Positions 33,384 to 43,023 of a stretch of 64,000 nt of DNA are shown in pieces. Location of the stretch: the NCBI RefSeq assembly GCF_900129905.1, contig NZ_FQXG01000008.1, forward strand, positions 74,152 to 138,151. Direction: 5' to 3'. The DNA is from Ferrimonas marina (lineage in GTDB: Bacteria; Pseudomonadota; Gammaproteobacteria; Enterobacterales; Shewanellaceae). Under the pieces are notes generated by a model. That model worked only from the letters and a program-made list of their open reading frames with translations. It had not been told where the DNA came from and ran no database searches. The first letter of the stretch is position 1; every line of letters starts with the position of its first letter. The translations under genes and the position numbers were made by a program.

Positions 33384-35360
33384 TTATTCGCGAACCACGT
33401 GGAGGAAGTGCAGGTGCTTCTCGTACTGGTCGAGGATGTCACCCAGCACCTGCTCCCGGCTCCAGCCCATGATGTCGTAGTCCTGGCCACCTTCGCGCAG
33501 GTGCACCTCGGCCCGATAGTAGTGGCTGGCCTCGTCGGTTTCATCGGTATCGCTGAGCTGGAAGGCAGGGCGTTGATAATCCACCACCCGCACCTCGTAC
33601 TCAAAGTCGATCTCAGTACCCAGAACCACCTCGAAGCGCACCCGTGCCCGCTCAGGTTGAGGGTGGATATCCACCTGAACCCCCTGCTTGCGCAGCTCCT
33701 CGGCCACCTCTTCCATCACCGGAGAGACGGTGCCATCGATAAAGCGTTCCACCTCGTCGCGACGTGGCAGCAGCATCATGGTCTTAACTCGTTGCTGCCA
33801 GGGCACCGGATCCCGCGCCACCCGGGGAGCCAGGTTGGCGCTTTGCTGGCTCTCCTTTTTGTGCAGATCCATCCGCAGTGCCTGCAGCAGGCCGTAGCTG
33901 GCCACCAACAGGATCACCGCAAACGGCATGGCGCTGGCGATGGTGGCGGTTTGCAGTGCCGCCAGGCCGCCGGCCAGCAGCAGTACGATGGCCACCGCAG
34001 CCATCAGCCCAGCCCAGTAGATCCGTTGCCATACCGGGGAGTCGGTGCGGCCACCGGAGGCCAGCATATCCACCACCAGGGAGCCGGAGTCGGCGGAAGT
34101 GACGAAGAACACCACGATCATCAGCATGGCCACGAAGGAGAGCACGCTGGAGAGCGGGAAGCCTTCCAGGAAGTGGAACAGCGCCAGCGAGGCATCGGCA
34201 CTGATCACCTGACCCAGCGCCATCTGCCCCTGGTTGAGCACCAGATCGATGGCGGAGTTACCAAACACCGTCATCCAGGCCAGGGTAAAGCCGGCGGGAA
34301 CAAACAAAACACCGGTGACGAACTGACGGATGGTGCGGCCGCGGGAGATACGGGCGATAAACAGGCCGACGAAGGGCGACCAGGACAGCCACCAGCCCCA
34401 GTAGAGCAGGGTCCAGCCACCGAGCCACTCTTTCGGATCGTAGGCATAGAGATTGAAGGTTTTGGAGACAATCTCCGACAGGTAGGCCCCGGTGTTCTGC
34501 ACGAACATCTGCAGCAGCAGTACGGTGGGACCCAGCAGGATCACCATGGTCATCAGCAGCAGCGCCAACACCAGGTTGAGCTCGGACAGGCGTCGTACAC
34601 CCCGGTCCAGGCCGGTGACCACCGAGATGGCGGCCAGCGCCATGATGCCAAGGATCAGCCCCACCTGCACCGAGGTGGCAACCTCGATGCCAAACAGGTG
34701 GGACAGGCCACTGTTGATCTGCAGCACGCCGTAGCCCAGCGAGGTGGCGACACCAAACACCGTGCCGAGGATGGCAAAGATGTCCACCGCGTGGCCGATA
34801 GGGCCGTAGATGCGATCGCCAATCAGCGGGTAGAGGGCACTGCGCAGGGTCAGCGGCAGGCCGTGACGGTAGGCGAAGAAGGCCAGGATCAGGGCGACGA
34901 TGGCGTAGATCGCCCAGGCGTGCAGACCCCAATGGAAGAAGGTCAGCTTCATTGCTTCCTGGGCGGCCTCGATGGTGGCAGCGTCACCTTCCGGCGGGGC
35001 CATAAAGTGCATCACAGGTTCTGCCACGCCAAAGAACATCAGGCCGATGCCCATGCCGGCGGAGAACAGCATGGCAAACCAGGAGCCGTAGCTGTAGGTG
35101 GGCTCAGCGTGATCCGGCCCCAGCTTGATCTCGCCAAAGCGGGACAGGCCCAGGTAGGCAACAAAGACCAGGATCAGGGCGACCACGGAGACATAGAACC
35201 AGCTGGCGTTATCGAACAGCCAGGCCTGGAGCAGTGCCACCTGTTCGCCAAAAGGCCCGGGGAACAGGGCGGCCAAAGCCACCAGGACAAAGATAAGGGA
35301 GCTGGCACCCCAGAAAACGGGCCCCAGCTGACGTTTGGGAGTAGAGATGATCGCCTCCAA
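33384..35360 (-). CDS. BCCT family betaine/choline transporter, BetT type (copy 1)
   Basis: This 658-residue transporter has the glycine-rich GMGIG segment of Na+ or H+-coupled BCCT carriers (SAGMGIGLMFFG) and the signature WTLLYWGWWLSWSPFVGLFIARISRGRT. A cytoplasmic C-terminal domain of about 150 residues, ending EVHLREGGQDYDIMGW and YEKHLHFLHVV, is characteristic of BetT-type proteins. No ATG is available at the right place: the start is TTG 35360, with AAGGAG at 7 nt, and the alternative TTG 35417 lies inside the upstream terminator. It is the downstream member of a tandem pair. Confidence 0.88.
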   Translation of the reverse strand: MEAIISTPKRQLGPVFWGASSLIFVLVALAALFPGPFGEQVALLQAWLFDNASWFYVSVVALILVFVAYLGLSRFGEIKLGPDHAEPTYSYGSWFAMLFSAGMGIGLMFFGVAEPVMHFMAPPEGDAATIEAAQEAMKLTFFHWGLHAWAIYAIVALILAFFAYRHGLPLTLRSALYPLIGDRIYGPIGHAVDIFAILGTVFGVATSLGYGVLQINSGLSHLFGIEVATSVQVGLILGIMALAAISVVTGLDRGVRRLSELNLVLALLLMTMVILLGPTVLLLQMFVQNTGAYLSEIVSKTFNLYAYDPKEWLGGWTLLYWGWWLSWSPFVGLFIARISRGRTIRQFVTGVLFVPAGFTLAWMTVFGNSAIDLVLNQGQMALGQVISADASLALFHFLEGFPLSSVLSFVAMLMIVVFFVTSADSGSLVVDMLASGGRTDSPVWQRIYWAGLMAAVAIVLLLAGGLAALQTATIASAMPFAVILLVASYGLLQALRMDLHKKESQQSANLAPRVARDPVPWQQRVKTMMLLPRRDEVERFIDGTVSPVMEEVAEELRKQGVQVDIHPQPERARVRFEVVLGTEIDFEYEVRVVDYQRPAFQLSDTDETDEASHYYRAEVHLREGGQDYDIMGWSREQVLGDILDQYEKHLHFLHVVRE

Positions 35361-35415
35361 ATTGGCGCTCCTTGATGTTGTTTTTGTTTCCCTTGGCGGA
35401 TGGATTCGCCGCCAC

Positions 35416-35445
35416 AAAAAAGCCCCCGGCTGGCCGGGGGCTTTT
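35416..35445 (-). terminator. Rho-independent terminator between the two BCCT genes
   Basis: A 13-bp GC-rich stem (35418-35430 with 35433-35445) runs into a T tract on the minus strand, so the two BCCT genes can be transcribed separately. Confidence 0.87.
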
Positions 35446-35460
35446 GCTGTTGCTTAGGTC

Positions 35461-37446
35461 TTATTCGCGTACCACGTGGAGGAAGTGCAGGTGCTTCTCG
35501 TACTGGTCGAGGATGTCACCCAGAACCTGGTCACGGGTCCAGCCCATGATGTCGTAGTCCTGGCCACCTTCACGCAGGTGCACCTCGGCACGGAAGTACT
35601 TGGCTTCCTCTTCGTCCGCTTCCTCTTCGGTCATGACGAAGGCGGGACGCAGGTAGGCACGGGCACGAACCTCGTATTCGAAGTCGATCTCCTCACCCAG
35701 GTGGACCTCAAAGCGAACGCGGTTGCGTTCTTCGTCGCTGGCCACCACCACATTGACCTGCTGCTTGCGCAGCTCTTCGGCCACGGTTTCCATCGCCGGC
35801 TCCACCACCTCATCGATAAAGCGGTTGACGTGAGAACGACGGGGGAACTGCATCATGGTGCGCAGGCGCTTGTCCCAGGAGACTGGGTTGCGGGTTACCC
35901 GCGGCGCCAGGTTGGCCAGCAGCTGGCTGTCCTTCTTCTGCAGGTCAACCTGCAGCGCCTTGTACAGGCCGTAGGAAGCGGCCATCAGCACGATGGAGAA
36001 GGGCAGGGCACTGGCGATGGTCACCGTCTGCAGGGCAGACAGGCCGCCGGCCAGCAGCAGTACGATGGCAACAATGCCCAGCAGCGAGGTCCAGAAGATC
36101 CGCTGCCACACCGGGGTGTGATCGGTGCCGCCGGAGGCCAGCATATCCACCACCATGGAGCCGGAGTCGGCGGAGGTGACAAAGAACACCACGATCATCA
36201 GCATCGCCAGCAGCGACAGGATGCTGGAGAGCGGGTACTGCTCGAGGAACACAAACAGCGCCAGCGCCGAATCCTGACTGATGATGTCGCCGATCACCGG
36301 GATATCCTGATGGAGGATAAGATCGATGGCGGAGTTACCGAACACCGTCATCCAGGCCAGGGTGAAGCCGGCCGGAACAAACAGTACGCCCAGTACAAAC
36401 TGGCGGATGGTACGGCCACGCGAGATGCGGGCGATGAACATGCCAACAAAGGGTGACCAGGACAGCCACCAGCCCCAGTAGAACAGGGTCCAGCCACCGA
36501 GCCAGTCGGTGGGGTCATAGGCGTACAGGTTGAATGTCTTGGAGACGATCTCTGACAGGTAGGAGCCGGTGTTCTGCACAAAGGCCTGCAGCAACAGCAC
36601 GGTGGGGCCCAGCAGCAGGATCAGGGTCATCATCCCCACCGCCAGGATCAGGTTGAGCTCCGACAGACGACGGATCCCCTTCTCCAGGCCACTGACCACA
36701 GACACGGTGGCCAGGGCGGTGATGATCAGGATGATGGTGACCTGGGAGCCGGTGGTGTTGGGGATGCCAAACAGGTGGCTCAGGCCGGCATTCACCTGGG
36801 CAACGCCAAAGCCCAGCGAGGTGGCCACACCGAACACGGTGCCCAGCACGGCGAAGATGTCCACCGCGTGGCCGATGGGGCCATAGATACGATCGCCAAT
36901 CAGCGGATAGAGCGCGCTGCGCAGGGTCAGCGGCAGGCCATGACGGTAGGCGAAGAAGGCCAGGATCAGCGCCACGATGGCGTAGATGGCCCAGGCGTGC
37001 AGACCCCAGTGGAAGAAGGTGATCTTCATCGCCTCCTGGGCAGCCTGGACGGTGCCGGGATCGCCCACCGGCGGATCCAGGAAGTGCATCACCGGCTCGG
37101 CCACACCGAAGAACATCAGACCGATGCCCATGCCGGCGGAGAACAGCATGGCGAACCAGGATTTGTTATTGAATTGCGGCTCGGCGTGGTCCGGCCCCAG
37201 CTTGATGTCGCCGAAACGGGACAGGCCCAGGAAGGAAACAAACAACAGGATCAGGGCAACGGCCAGGACGTAGAACCAGCCAGCGTTGGCAATCACAGCG
37301 GCCTGGATGGCGCTGAAGTGGCCGGCGGCTTGCTCTGGCATGATGGCGGCGTAGGCCACCAGCACCATGATCAGGGCTGCGGCGCCACCAAAGACGGGTG
37401 GATTGATCTTACTTTCAAATTTGAGCTTCTGCGGCTCATCGGACAT
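35461..37446 (-). CDS. BCCT family betaine/choline transporter, BetT type (copy 2)
   Basis: This 661-residue paralog of the downstream gene starts at an ATG with AGGGAGG. It has the same GMGIG segment, the signature WTLFYWGWWLSWSPFVGMFIARISRGRT, and the BetT-like C-terminal domain, here with an extra acidic stretch (TEEEADEEEAKYF). Protein identity to copy 1 is highest in the membrane core and last 30 residues, where the DNA is also near-identical, pointing to tandem duplication with possible gene conversion. It has a long leader of about 240 nt. BCCT carriers import osmoprotectants; no bet catabolic gene is nearby. Confidence 0.9.
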   Translation of the reverse strand: MSDEPQKLKFESKINPPVFGGAAALIMVLVAYAAIMPEQAAGHFSAIQAAVIANAGWFYVLAVALILLFVSFLGLSRFGDIKLGPDHAEPQFNNKSWFAMLFSAGMGIGLMFFGVAEPVMHFLDPPVGDPGTVQAAQEAMKITFFHWGLHAWAIYAIVALILAFFAYRHGLPLTLRSALYPLIGDRIYGPIGHAVDIFAVLGTVFGVATSLGFGVAQVNAGLSHLFGIPNTTGSQVTIILIITALATVSVVSGLEKGIRRLSELNLILAVGMMTLILLLGPTVLLLQAFVQNTGSYLSEIVSKTFNLYAYDPTDWLGGWTLFYWGWWLSWSPFVGMFIARISRGRTIRQFVLGVLFVPAGFTLAWMTVFGNSAIDLILHQDIPVIGDIISQDSALALFVFLEQYPLSSILSLLAMLMIVVFFVTSADSGSMVVDMLASGGTDHTPVWQRIFWTSLLGIVAIVLLLAGGLSALQTVTIASALPFSIVLMAASYGLYKALQVDLQKKDSQLLANLAPRVTRNPVSWDKRLRTMMQFPRRSHVNRFIDEVVEPAMETVAEELRKQQVNVVVASDEERNRVRFEVHLGEEIDFEYEVRARAYLRPAFVMTEEEADEEEAKYFRAEVHLREGGQDYDIMGWTRDQVLGDILDQYEKHLHFLHVVRE

Positions 37447-37657
37447 GAGTCCTCCCTACTGAAATCATTCGATTTCGGGTTTTACGGCGCGAACACGTTG
37501 CCGTTTGGGAGGGATCGCGAAAACGCGATGGTCGCGGGGACGGGTAGGAGGACACAGTCCTGCCTTAGCCAAAGCCACAAGCCTGCCAAAACGGCAACGG
37601 CGCATTGTAGGCAACCCGGACTGAGGTATGCACTCAGAGCGGTTCGCTAAGACAGTA

Positions 37658-37716
37658 TTGGCCAAAGTTGGCCAAAAGACCCGCACACTATAGAGAATTT
37701 ATTTTCAATAAACCAA
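37658..37716 (-). promoter_or_regulatory. Candidate promoter and paired TTGGCCAA operator of the BCCT gene
   Basis: On the minus strand, TTGGTT (37711-37716) and TATAGT (37687-37692) are spaced by 18 nt as a -35/-10 pair. Just downstream, two TTGGCCAA palindromes (37668-37675 and 37658-37665) lie exactly 10 bp apart, one helical turn. The remaining leader to 37447 has small hairpins (for example ATCGCG-TTTT-CGCGAT) but no riboswitch I can name. Confidence 0.4.
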
Positions 37717-37759
37717 TCGCTTGTGAACCGATGTATCCAACCTTGATAAAATTGCTGGC

Positions 37760-38431
37760 TTATTCGACCGCGATTGCCGGTTTTGCCAGCGTTGACTCAG
37801 ATTGCAGCAGCGACTGGATCAACAGCCACTGTGCGGCGTAGTAGCTCAGCCAGATGCCGCTCAGCCCCCATGGGCTGGGCCAGATAAAGGTGTCGATGGC
37901 GATCCAGCTGTCGGAAACAAGAAACAGCATTGCGCCAAAAATGACCGATCGGTCCCGGGCACCGTGCATCACCGTCATCACCATGGCGGTAAGCAGCGCG
38001 GCATAGATGGCCATGGGCCAGAACATATGACCCTGGGGCGTATCGAACAAGAACGGCGAGATAAGCCAGATGAACGCCGCCGTACCCAGCGGTAGCGTCC
38101 AGGCCAAAAAGGCAAACTCTCCCTCCGGCCGCTGGGCAAACAAACGGATGTAGGCCAGTTGGGTGATGGCGAAGGCACAGAGTCCCGGCAGCAGGTGGGT
38201 GTGATGGCCCAGATCGAGAATGATGTCGCCGCAGGCGGCAAAAGCCAGCGCCAGCATCGCCAGACGACGGGGTTGCCCCTGCAACTGGCGGGCACAGAGG
38301 GCCAACAGCAGCAGGATGGGGGCGGCCTTGAGCAGGCCGCTACCGATAAAGGGACGCATTGGCGCCACGGCGATGTAGCCGAGCGCCGGGGCCCAATAGA
38401 GCAGGGCCAGGGCTTTGGGGTAATAGGACAT
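37760..38431 (-). CDS. YhhN family membrane protein (lysoplasmalogenase-like)
   Basis: This 223-residue integral membrane protein has about eight hydrophobic segments and conserved YhhN motifs: ACGDIILDL (acidic residues in a membrane helix) and FLVSDSWIAID. The family includes mammalian TMEM86 lysoplasmalogenases, which cleave the vinyl ether of lysoplasmalogens; bacterial roles are largely untested. The start ATG 38431 has GGAGG at 6 nt. It begins 33 bp after the acyl-CoA ligase stop on the same strand, so the two may be co-transcribed. Confidence 0.82.
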   Translation of the reverse strand: MSYYPKALALLYWAPALGYIAVAPMRPFIGSGLLKAAPILLLLALCARQLQGQPRRLAMLALAFAACGDIILDLGHHTHLLPGLCAFAITQLAYIRLFAQRPEGEFAFLAWTLPLGTAAFIWLISPFLFDTPQGHMFWPMAIYAALLTAMVMTVMHGARDRSVIFGAMLFLVSDSWIAIDTFIWPSPWGLSGIWLSYYAAQWLLIQSLLQSESTLAKPAIAVE

Positions 38432-38464
38432 CCTTGTCCTCCGGTTGGGATTGGTAAACAACCG

Positions 38465-40042
38465 CTAGCCGCGCAACTCCCTGCGCAGCACCTTGCCCAC
38501 GGTCGACTTGGGCAGTGCTTCCACCTTAACAAAGCGACGCGGCTGCTTGTAGCCGGTTAAGCGCTCTTTGCAGAAAGCCTTAAGTTGGGCCACGTCCAAT
38601 TCGGCCTCGCTGACCACATAGGCCACCACTGTTTCGCCGGTGCGCTTGTCGGGCTCGCCCACCACCGCTGCCTCCAGCACGCCGGGGGCCTGGGTCAGGA
38701 TCTCCTCCACCTCGTTGGGATACACGTTGAAGCCGGAGACGATGATCATGTCCTTCTTGCGGTCAACGATGGTGACAAAGCCGTCCCGGTCCAGGGTGGC
38801 GATGTCGCCGGTCTTGAGCCAGCCCTCGGCATCCAGCACATTGGCGGTCTCCTCCGGCATCTGCCAGTAGCCCTGCATCACCTGGGGGCCGCGCACGCAC
38901 AGCTCGCCCTCCTCGCCGCCGGCCACGGTGTCGCCTTTGTCGTTGATCACCTTAAGCTCGGTGTCGATAAGCCCGGTGCCGATCGTGCCCAGCCGTTCCT
39001 GACCTATGGGGTTGAGGCAAACCACCGGCGAGGTTTCTGACAGGCCGTAGCCCTCGGAGACGGTGCAACCGGTGGTGTGCTGCCACAGGTTAGCGGCGGT
39101 GCTGGTCAGGGCGGTGCCGCCGGAGATGGTGAGCTTGAGGCTGGAGAGATCCAGCTGGCGGAACGCCTCCAGGCGGCATAAGCCGATGAACAGGGTATTA
39201 AGGCCGGCCATGCCGGTGACCTTGAATGGCCTTATCTGCTCAACAAAGGCGGGCAGGTCACGGGGGTTGGGGATCAGCACATTGAGGCTGCCGCGGGCAA
39301 AGAAGGTCACCAGGTTCACGGTAAAGGCGTAGATGTGGTAAAGCGGCAGCGGCACCACGAACACCTCTTCGCCTTTGCGGCAGGTGTCCCCCAACCGCGC
39401 CAACACCTGGCGGGCGTTGCCCAGCAGGTTGGCGTGGGTCAGCATCGCGCCCTTAGCTACCCCGGTGGTGCCACCGGTGTACTGCAGGCTGGCCAGGCTG
39501 TCCGGGCCCAATACCGGCGGGTGAAACGGCAGATCGGCGCCATCGGTCAGCAGCGTCATCATCGACAGGGCACCGGGGATGCTGCCGGCGGCCGGGGTGC
39601 TCTGGTGAAAGTCCAGCGCGGTGGTGGTGATCACCCACTGGATCTCGGTCTGATCGAGGATGCTGGCGGCACGGTCGGCCAGGTCACTGAGGATCACCAG
39701 CGCCTTGGCTCCGCTATCGCGCCACTGGTGCGCCATCTCCCGGCCGGTGTAGAGGGGGTTGGTGTTCACTAACACCAGGCCGGCCCGCAGCGCACCAAAG
39801 GCGGCGATGGGAAACTGCAGCAGGTTAGGCAGGCATACGGCGATGCGATCACCCGGCTGCAGCTCGGTGTGCTGCTGCAGGTAGGCGGCAAAAGCGCGGG
39901 TGTAACGTTCTACCTCGGTGAAGCTCAGGGTGTAACCCAGGGCGCTGAAGGCGGGCTTGTCACCGTACTGTTCGCAGGTGTCGGTGATCATCCGGGCCAG
40001 CTCGGTGGCGGCGGTCAGTTCCACCGGGTGGTCATAGCTCAT
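38465..40042 (-). CDS. Long-chain fatty-acid-CoA ligase (FadD-type)
   Basis: This 525-residue AMP-forming enzyme activates fatty acids to acyl-CoA via an acyl-adenylate. It has the P-loop-like YTGGTTGVAKGAML, the A5 motif GYGLSETSP, the A7/A8 region GWLKTGDIATLDRDGFVTIVDRKKDMI, and the catalytic lysine in PKSTVGKVLRREL. The start ATG 40042 has GAGG at 8 nt; the frame extends further to 40132 without support. It is slightly shorter than E. coli FadD. A YhhN protein gene follows, so a lipid-related pair is plausible. Confidence 0.88.
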   Translation of the reverse strand: MSYDHPVELTAATELARMITDTCEQYGDKPAFSALGYTLSFTEVERYTRAFAAYLQQHTELQPGDRIAVCLPNLLQFPIAAFGALRAGLVLVNTNPLYTGREMAHQWRDSGAKALVILSDLADRAASILDQTEIQWVITTTALDFHQSTPAAGSIPGALSMMTLLTDGADLPFHPPVLGPDSLASLQYTGGTTGVAKGAMLTHANLLGNARQVLARLGDTCRKGEEVFVVPLPLYHIYAFTVNLVTFFARGSLNVLIPNPRDLPAFVEQIRPFKVTGMAGLNTLFIGLCRLEAFRQLDLSSLKLTISGGTALTSTAANLWQHTTGCTVSEGYGLSETSPVVCLNPIGQERLGTIGTGLIDTELKVINDKGDTVAGGEEGELCVRGPQVMQGYWQMPEETANVLDAEGWLKTGDIATLDRDGFVTIVDRKKDMIIVSGFNVYPNEVEEILTQAPGVLEAAVVGEPDKRTGETVVAYVVSEAELDVAQLKAFCKERLTGYKQPRRFVKVEALPKSTVGKVLRRELRG

Positions 40043-40257
40043 CGTTGGGTCCTCGTTTCCCTCGTTGGAGTTCCAGCATAGTGGCAGAACGAACTGCCTT
40101 CGAGTGGCGGGCTTTAGTGATGTGTGTTGCAAAATTGGTGTTGGGTTGTGATTTATTGTCGCCGGGCGTCGGGCTGGGCAGTTGAATCAGGTACAATCCC
40201 GCGCCAATAACAAAAACGACATCTCTGTTGACCTGTACCCTGCGGAAGCCTGAATCG

Positions 40258-42000
40258 ATGAAATCCGATCTGACTATCTCTCAAGAAGCCCAGCTGCAAC
40301 CCATCGCGACCATCGCGGATGCGGCTGGGATCGCCGCCGAAGAGCTGATCCCCTACGGTGACGCCAAGGCCAAGGTGAAGTTTTCCCTGCTCAAGCGCCT
40401 GGATAACGCCAAGCGCGGCAAGCTGGTGCTGGTCACCGCCATCACCCCGACCCCGTTTGGTGAAGGCAAAACCGTCACCACCATTGGCCTGTCCCAAGGC
40501 CTGAAGACCATCGGTCAGAACGTGATGGCCTGTATCCGTCAGCCCTCCATGGGCCCGGTGTTTGGCGTTAAGGGTGGTGCTGCCGGTGGTGGCTACAGCC
40601 AGGTAGCACCGATGGAGGAGCTGAACCTGCACCTCACCGGTGACATCCACGCGGTGTCTGCGGCCCACAACCTGGCCGCGGCGGCCATCGATGCCCGCCT
40701 GTTCCACGAACAGAAGCAGGGCGACAACTTCGAAGCCAAGACCGGCATGGCCAACCTGCAGATCGATCCCAAGCGCATCGTCTGGGGCCGCGTGGTGGAC
40801 ATGAACGACCGCACCCTGCGTCGCGTGACCATCGGCATCAACCGCGAAGGCTCTACCGCCAACGGTATCGAGCGTGAAAGCGGCTTCGACATCACTGCCG
40901 CCTCCGAGCTGATGGCGATCCTGGCGCTGTCCAAGGATCTGAAAGACCTGCGTCAGCGCGTCGGCCGTTGTGTGCTGGCCTACAGCATCGATGGTAAGCC
41001 GGTTACCGCCGAAGACATCGGCGTGGCGGGCGCCATGGCCGCCATCCTGCGCGATGCGGCTCAGCCGACCCTGATGCAGACCTTGGAAGGGGTACCGACC
41101 CTGGTGCACGCTGGTCCCTTTGCCAACATCGCCCACGGCAACTCCTCCATCATCGCCGACCGCATGGCCCTGCGCCTGGCGGACGTGGTGGTGACCGAAG
41201 GTGGCTTCGGCTCCGACATGGGCTTTGAGAAGGCCTGTAATATCAAGGCCCGCGCCGCCGACAAGACCCCGGACGCGGCCGTGGTAGTCGCCACCCTGCG
41301 TGGCCTCAAGGCCAACTCCGGCAAGTACGACCTGCGCCCAGGCCAGGCCTTGCCGGAGGCGATCTTTGCCCCGGACACCGAAGCCTTGGAAGCCGGCTTT
41401 GCCAACCTCCAATGGCACATCGAGAACGTGAAGCGCTACGGCATCCCGGCGGTCGTGGCGATCAACCGCTTCCCCCAGGATACCGATGAAGAACTGAACT
41501 GGCTGCGTGACCAGGTAGCGGCACTGGGTGCAGAGGTCGCGATCTCCGAGGCGTTCGGCAAAGGCGGCGAAGGCGCTGCTGAGCTGGCCGAGAAAGTGAT
41601 GAGTGCGCTGCAAACCCCTGCGGATTTCCAGTTCCTCTACGACGTGGAGCAGGGCATCGAGGCCAAGCTGACCCAGATCGCCCGCGACGGCTACAGCGGT
41701 GACGGCATCGAGCTGTCTGACGATGCCCGCGCCGAGATGGAGAAGCTGGAAGCCCTGGGCTTTGGCAACCTGCCGGTGTGCATGGCAAAGAGCCCGGCTT
41801 CTATCAGCCACGACCCGGCGCTGAAAGGCGCCCCCAGCGGCTTTACCGTACCGGTACGTGGCCTGCGTCTGTGCGCCGGTGCTGGCTTCATCTATGCCCT
41901 GACCGGCAACGTGATGACCATGCCGGGCCTGTCCGATAAGCCGGGCTACCTGAGCATCGACATCGACGAAGACGGCAACATCACCGGCATCGACGAGTAA
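40258..42000 (+). CDS. fhs: Formate-tetrahydrofolate ligase
   Basis: This 580-residue enzyme makes 10-formyl-THF from formate, THF and ATP. The P-loop-like ATP site [18 protein letters not shown] is near residue 65, followed by [44 protein letters not shown] and HGNSSIIAD, all hallmarks of the family. I start at ATG 40258, giving the usual [14 protein letters not shown] start. It is monocistronic with a very strong terminator and feeds one-carbon units to purine and methionine synthesis. Confidence 0.95.
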   Translation: MKSDLTISQEAQLQPIATIADAAGIAAEELIPYGDAKAKVKFSLLKRLDNAKRGKLVLVTAITPTPFGEGKTVTTIGLSQGLKTIGQNVMACIRQPSMGPVFGVKGGAAGGGYSQVAPMEELNLHLTGDIHAVSAAHNLAAAAIDARLFHEQKQGDNFEAKTGMANLQIDPKRIVWGRVVDMNDRTLRRVTIGINREGSTANGIERESGFDITAASELMAILALSKDLKDLRQRVGRCVLAYSIDGKPVTAEDIGVAGAMAAILRDAAQPTLMQTLEGVPTLVHAGPFANIAHGNSSIIADRMALRLADVVVTEGGFGSDMGFEKACNIKARAADKTPDAAVVVATLRGLKANSGKYDLRPGQALPEAIFAPDTEALEAGFANLQWHIENVKRYGIPAVVAINRFPQDTDEELNWLRDQVAALGAEVAISEAFGKGGEGAAELAEKVMSALQTPADFQFLYDVEQGIEAKLTQIARDGYSGDGIELSDDARAEMEKLEALGFGNLPVCMAKSPASISHDPALKGAPSGFTVPVRGLRLCAGAGFIYALTGNVMTMPGLSDKPGYLSIDIDEDGNITGIDE

Positions 42001-42017
42001 CTCTTTGCCCTGATGAC

Positions 42018-42054
42018 AAAGGCGCCGGCTGCGTAAGCAGCCGGCGCCTTTTTT
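42018..42054 (+). terminator. Rho-independent terminator of fhs
   Basis: A 15-bp stem (42018-42032 with 42037-42051, loop GTAA) is followed by T residues. Confidence 0.93.
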
Positions 42055-42276
42055 GTACCTGGTCAACCACACCTGACTTTGGGGAGGGCTGGCTGCATTT
42101 GGTGATTGCAGTGCCTCTCAGGCAGTTCGATTCCCACTCTGAATCCAACTTCTCTGTTCCACCAAGAGAACGACACAGCATCTCACCTAAGTCGTTGATT
42201 GAGCGAGATTCGGTTGTTAGCGTGGCCTCACATCGGTCTGAGTAATCATTTCAAAGTTTATAGTAAGGAGGTAGCG

Positions 42277-42939
42277 TTGTTGGATTTCTTCACTTGCTTG
42301 TGGAGCCACATTAATAGTTGGAACTGGTCTGGAGTTACACAGAGCGTAACTGGTATTGCAACACTGATTATCGCATGGATGGCTCTAAACTCATGGAGAA
42401 AGCAGCATAAAGCTCAGAAAGTAACAGGCTTGTTCGACGAGCTAACGGATTCAATACATGAACTTGTGCAGGCGCTCGGTGGTCCCATTCAGCAGCTCCA
42501 GTTTATCCGTATAAGTATTGATAGTTGCAAGTATGATATCAATCTAGACAAGTCGCTGCCCCACCCAGAAGAGATTTGTTATATAAAAAAAGAGGGCCAA
42601 GAGTCAGCGGCCAGACTTAATGTACAACTTAAGGAATGCGCTCAACCTGCACACAAAATACGCTCTTTACTCGTAAAGGCGCAAGTTTATGACATTAAGA
42701 GCTTTGAAAATTGCAGTAAGTACTGCGAATGCATAGTTTGGCAATATGATAGATTGCAAGTAGTTTACTCCATTCTTGCAAGTGATAACCTAAATTGGAA
42801 TCACCCTAAAGCAATTGATTTCGTAGATCATCTGAAAAATATAACACCGGAAGATATAAGTGCTCATCTAAAGGAAAATCAAATAGAGTACATAAAGTTT
42901 GTCAAAGGCATCTATAAGAAGGAATTTGATAGTGCCTAA
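42277..42939 (+). CDS. Unknown single-pass membrane protein in AT-rich segment
   Basis: This 220-residue protein starts at TTG 42277, 5 nt after a perfect GGAGG (AAGGAGG); the frame reaches a TTG at 42199 without a ribosome site. A transmembrane helix near residues 20-40 (VTQSVTGIATLIIAWMAL) is followed by a basic stretch and a long cytoplasmic helical domain with several cysteines. I recognise no family. Base composition and codon use are much more AT-rich than in the neighbouring fhs gene, suggesting acquisition. A GC-poor short gap with a GCGCACTTCGTGCGC hairpin follows. Confidence 0.7.
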   Translation: MLDFFTCLWSHINSWNWSGVTQSVTGIATLIIAWMALNSWRKQHKAQKVTGLFDELTDSIHELVQALGGPIQQLQFIRISIDSCKYDINLDKSLPHPEEICYIKKEGQESAARLNVQLKECAQPAHKIRSLLVKAQVYDIKSFENCSKYCECIVWQYDRLQVVYSILASDNLNWNHPKAIDFVDHLKNITPEDISAHLKENQIEYIKFVKGIYKKEFDSA

Positions 42940-43023
42940 CAAGTCCAATCAGGAATGCGCACTTCGTGCGCGGGATCTCGCTACACTCGGCTCCTTTTGG
43001 GGCTTTAGTCGCTTGGAGAATTA

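Noticed and set aside
40190-40200. fhs promoter based on TACAAT at 40192-40197
   Set aside because: A -10-like hexamer is present, but no acceptable -35 element lies at the right distance, so it is not listed as a feature.
42115-42150. tRNA-like T-arm (GTTCGATTCCCAC)
   Set aside because: The flanking bases do not form a 5-bp T stem and no anticodon arm or acceptor stem can be built.
42937-43023. attC-like recombination site after the membrane protein gene (GCCTAAC overlapping the stop, inner GCGCACTTCGTGCGC hairpin)
   Set aside because: The matching GTTRRRY end complementary to GCCTAAC is missing, and no integrase is present. A GTTGGGC near 44213 also lacks a partner.
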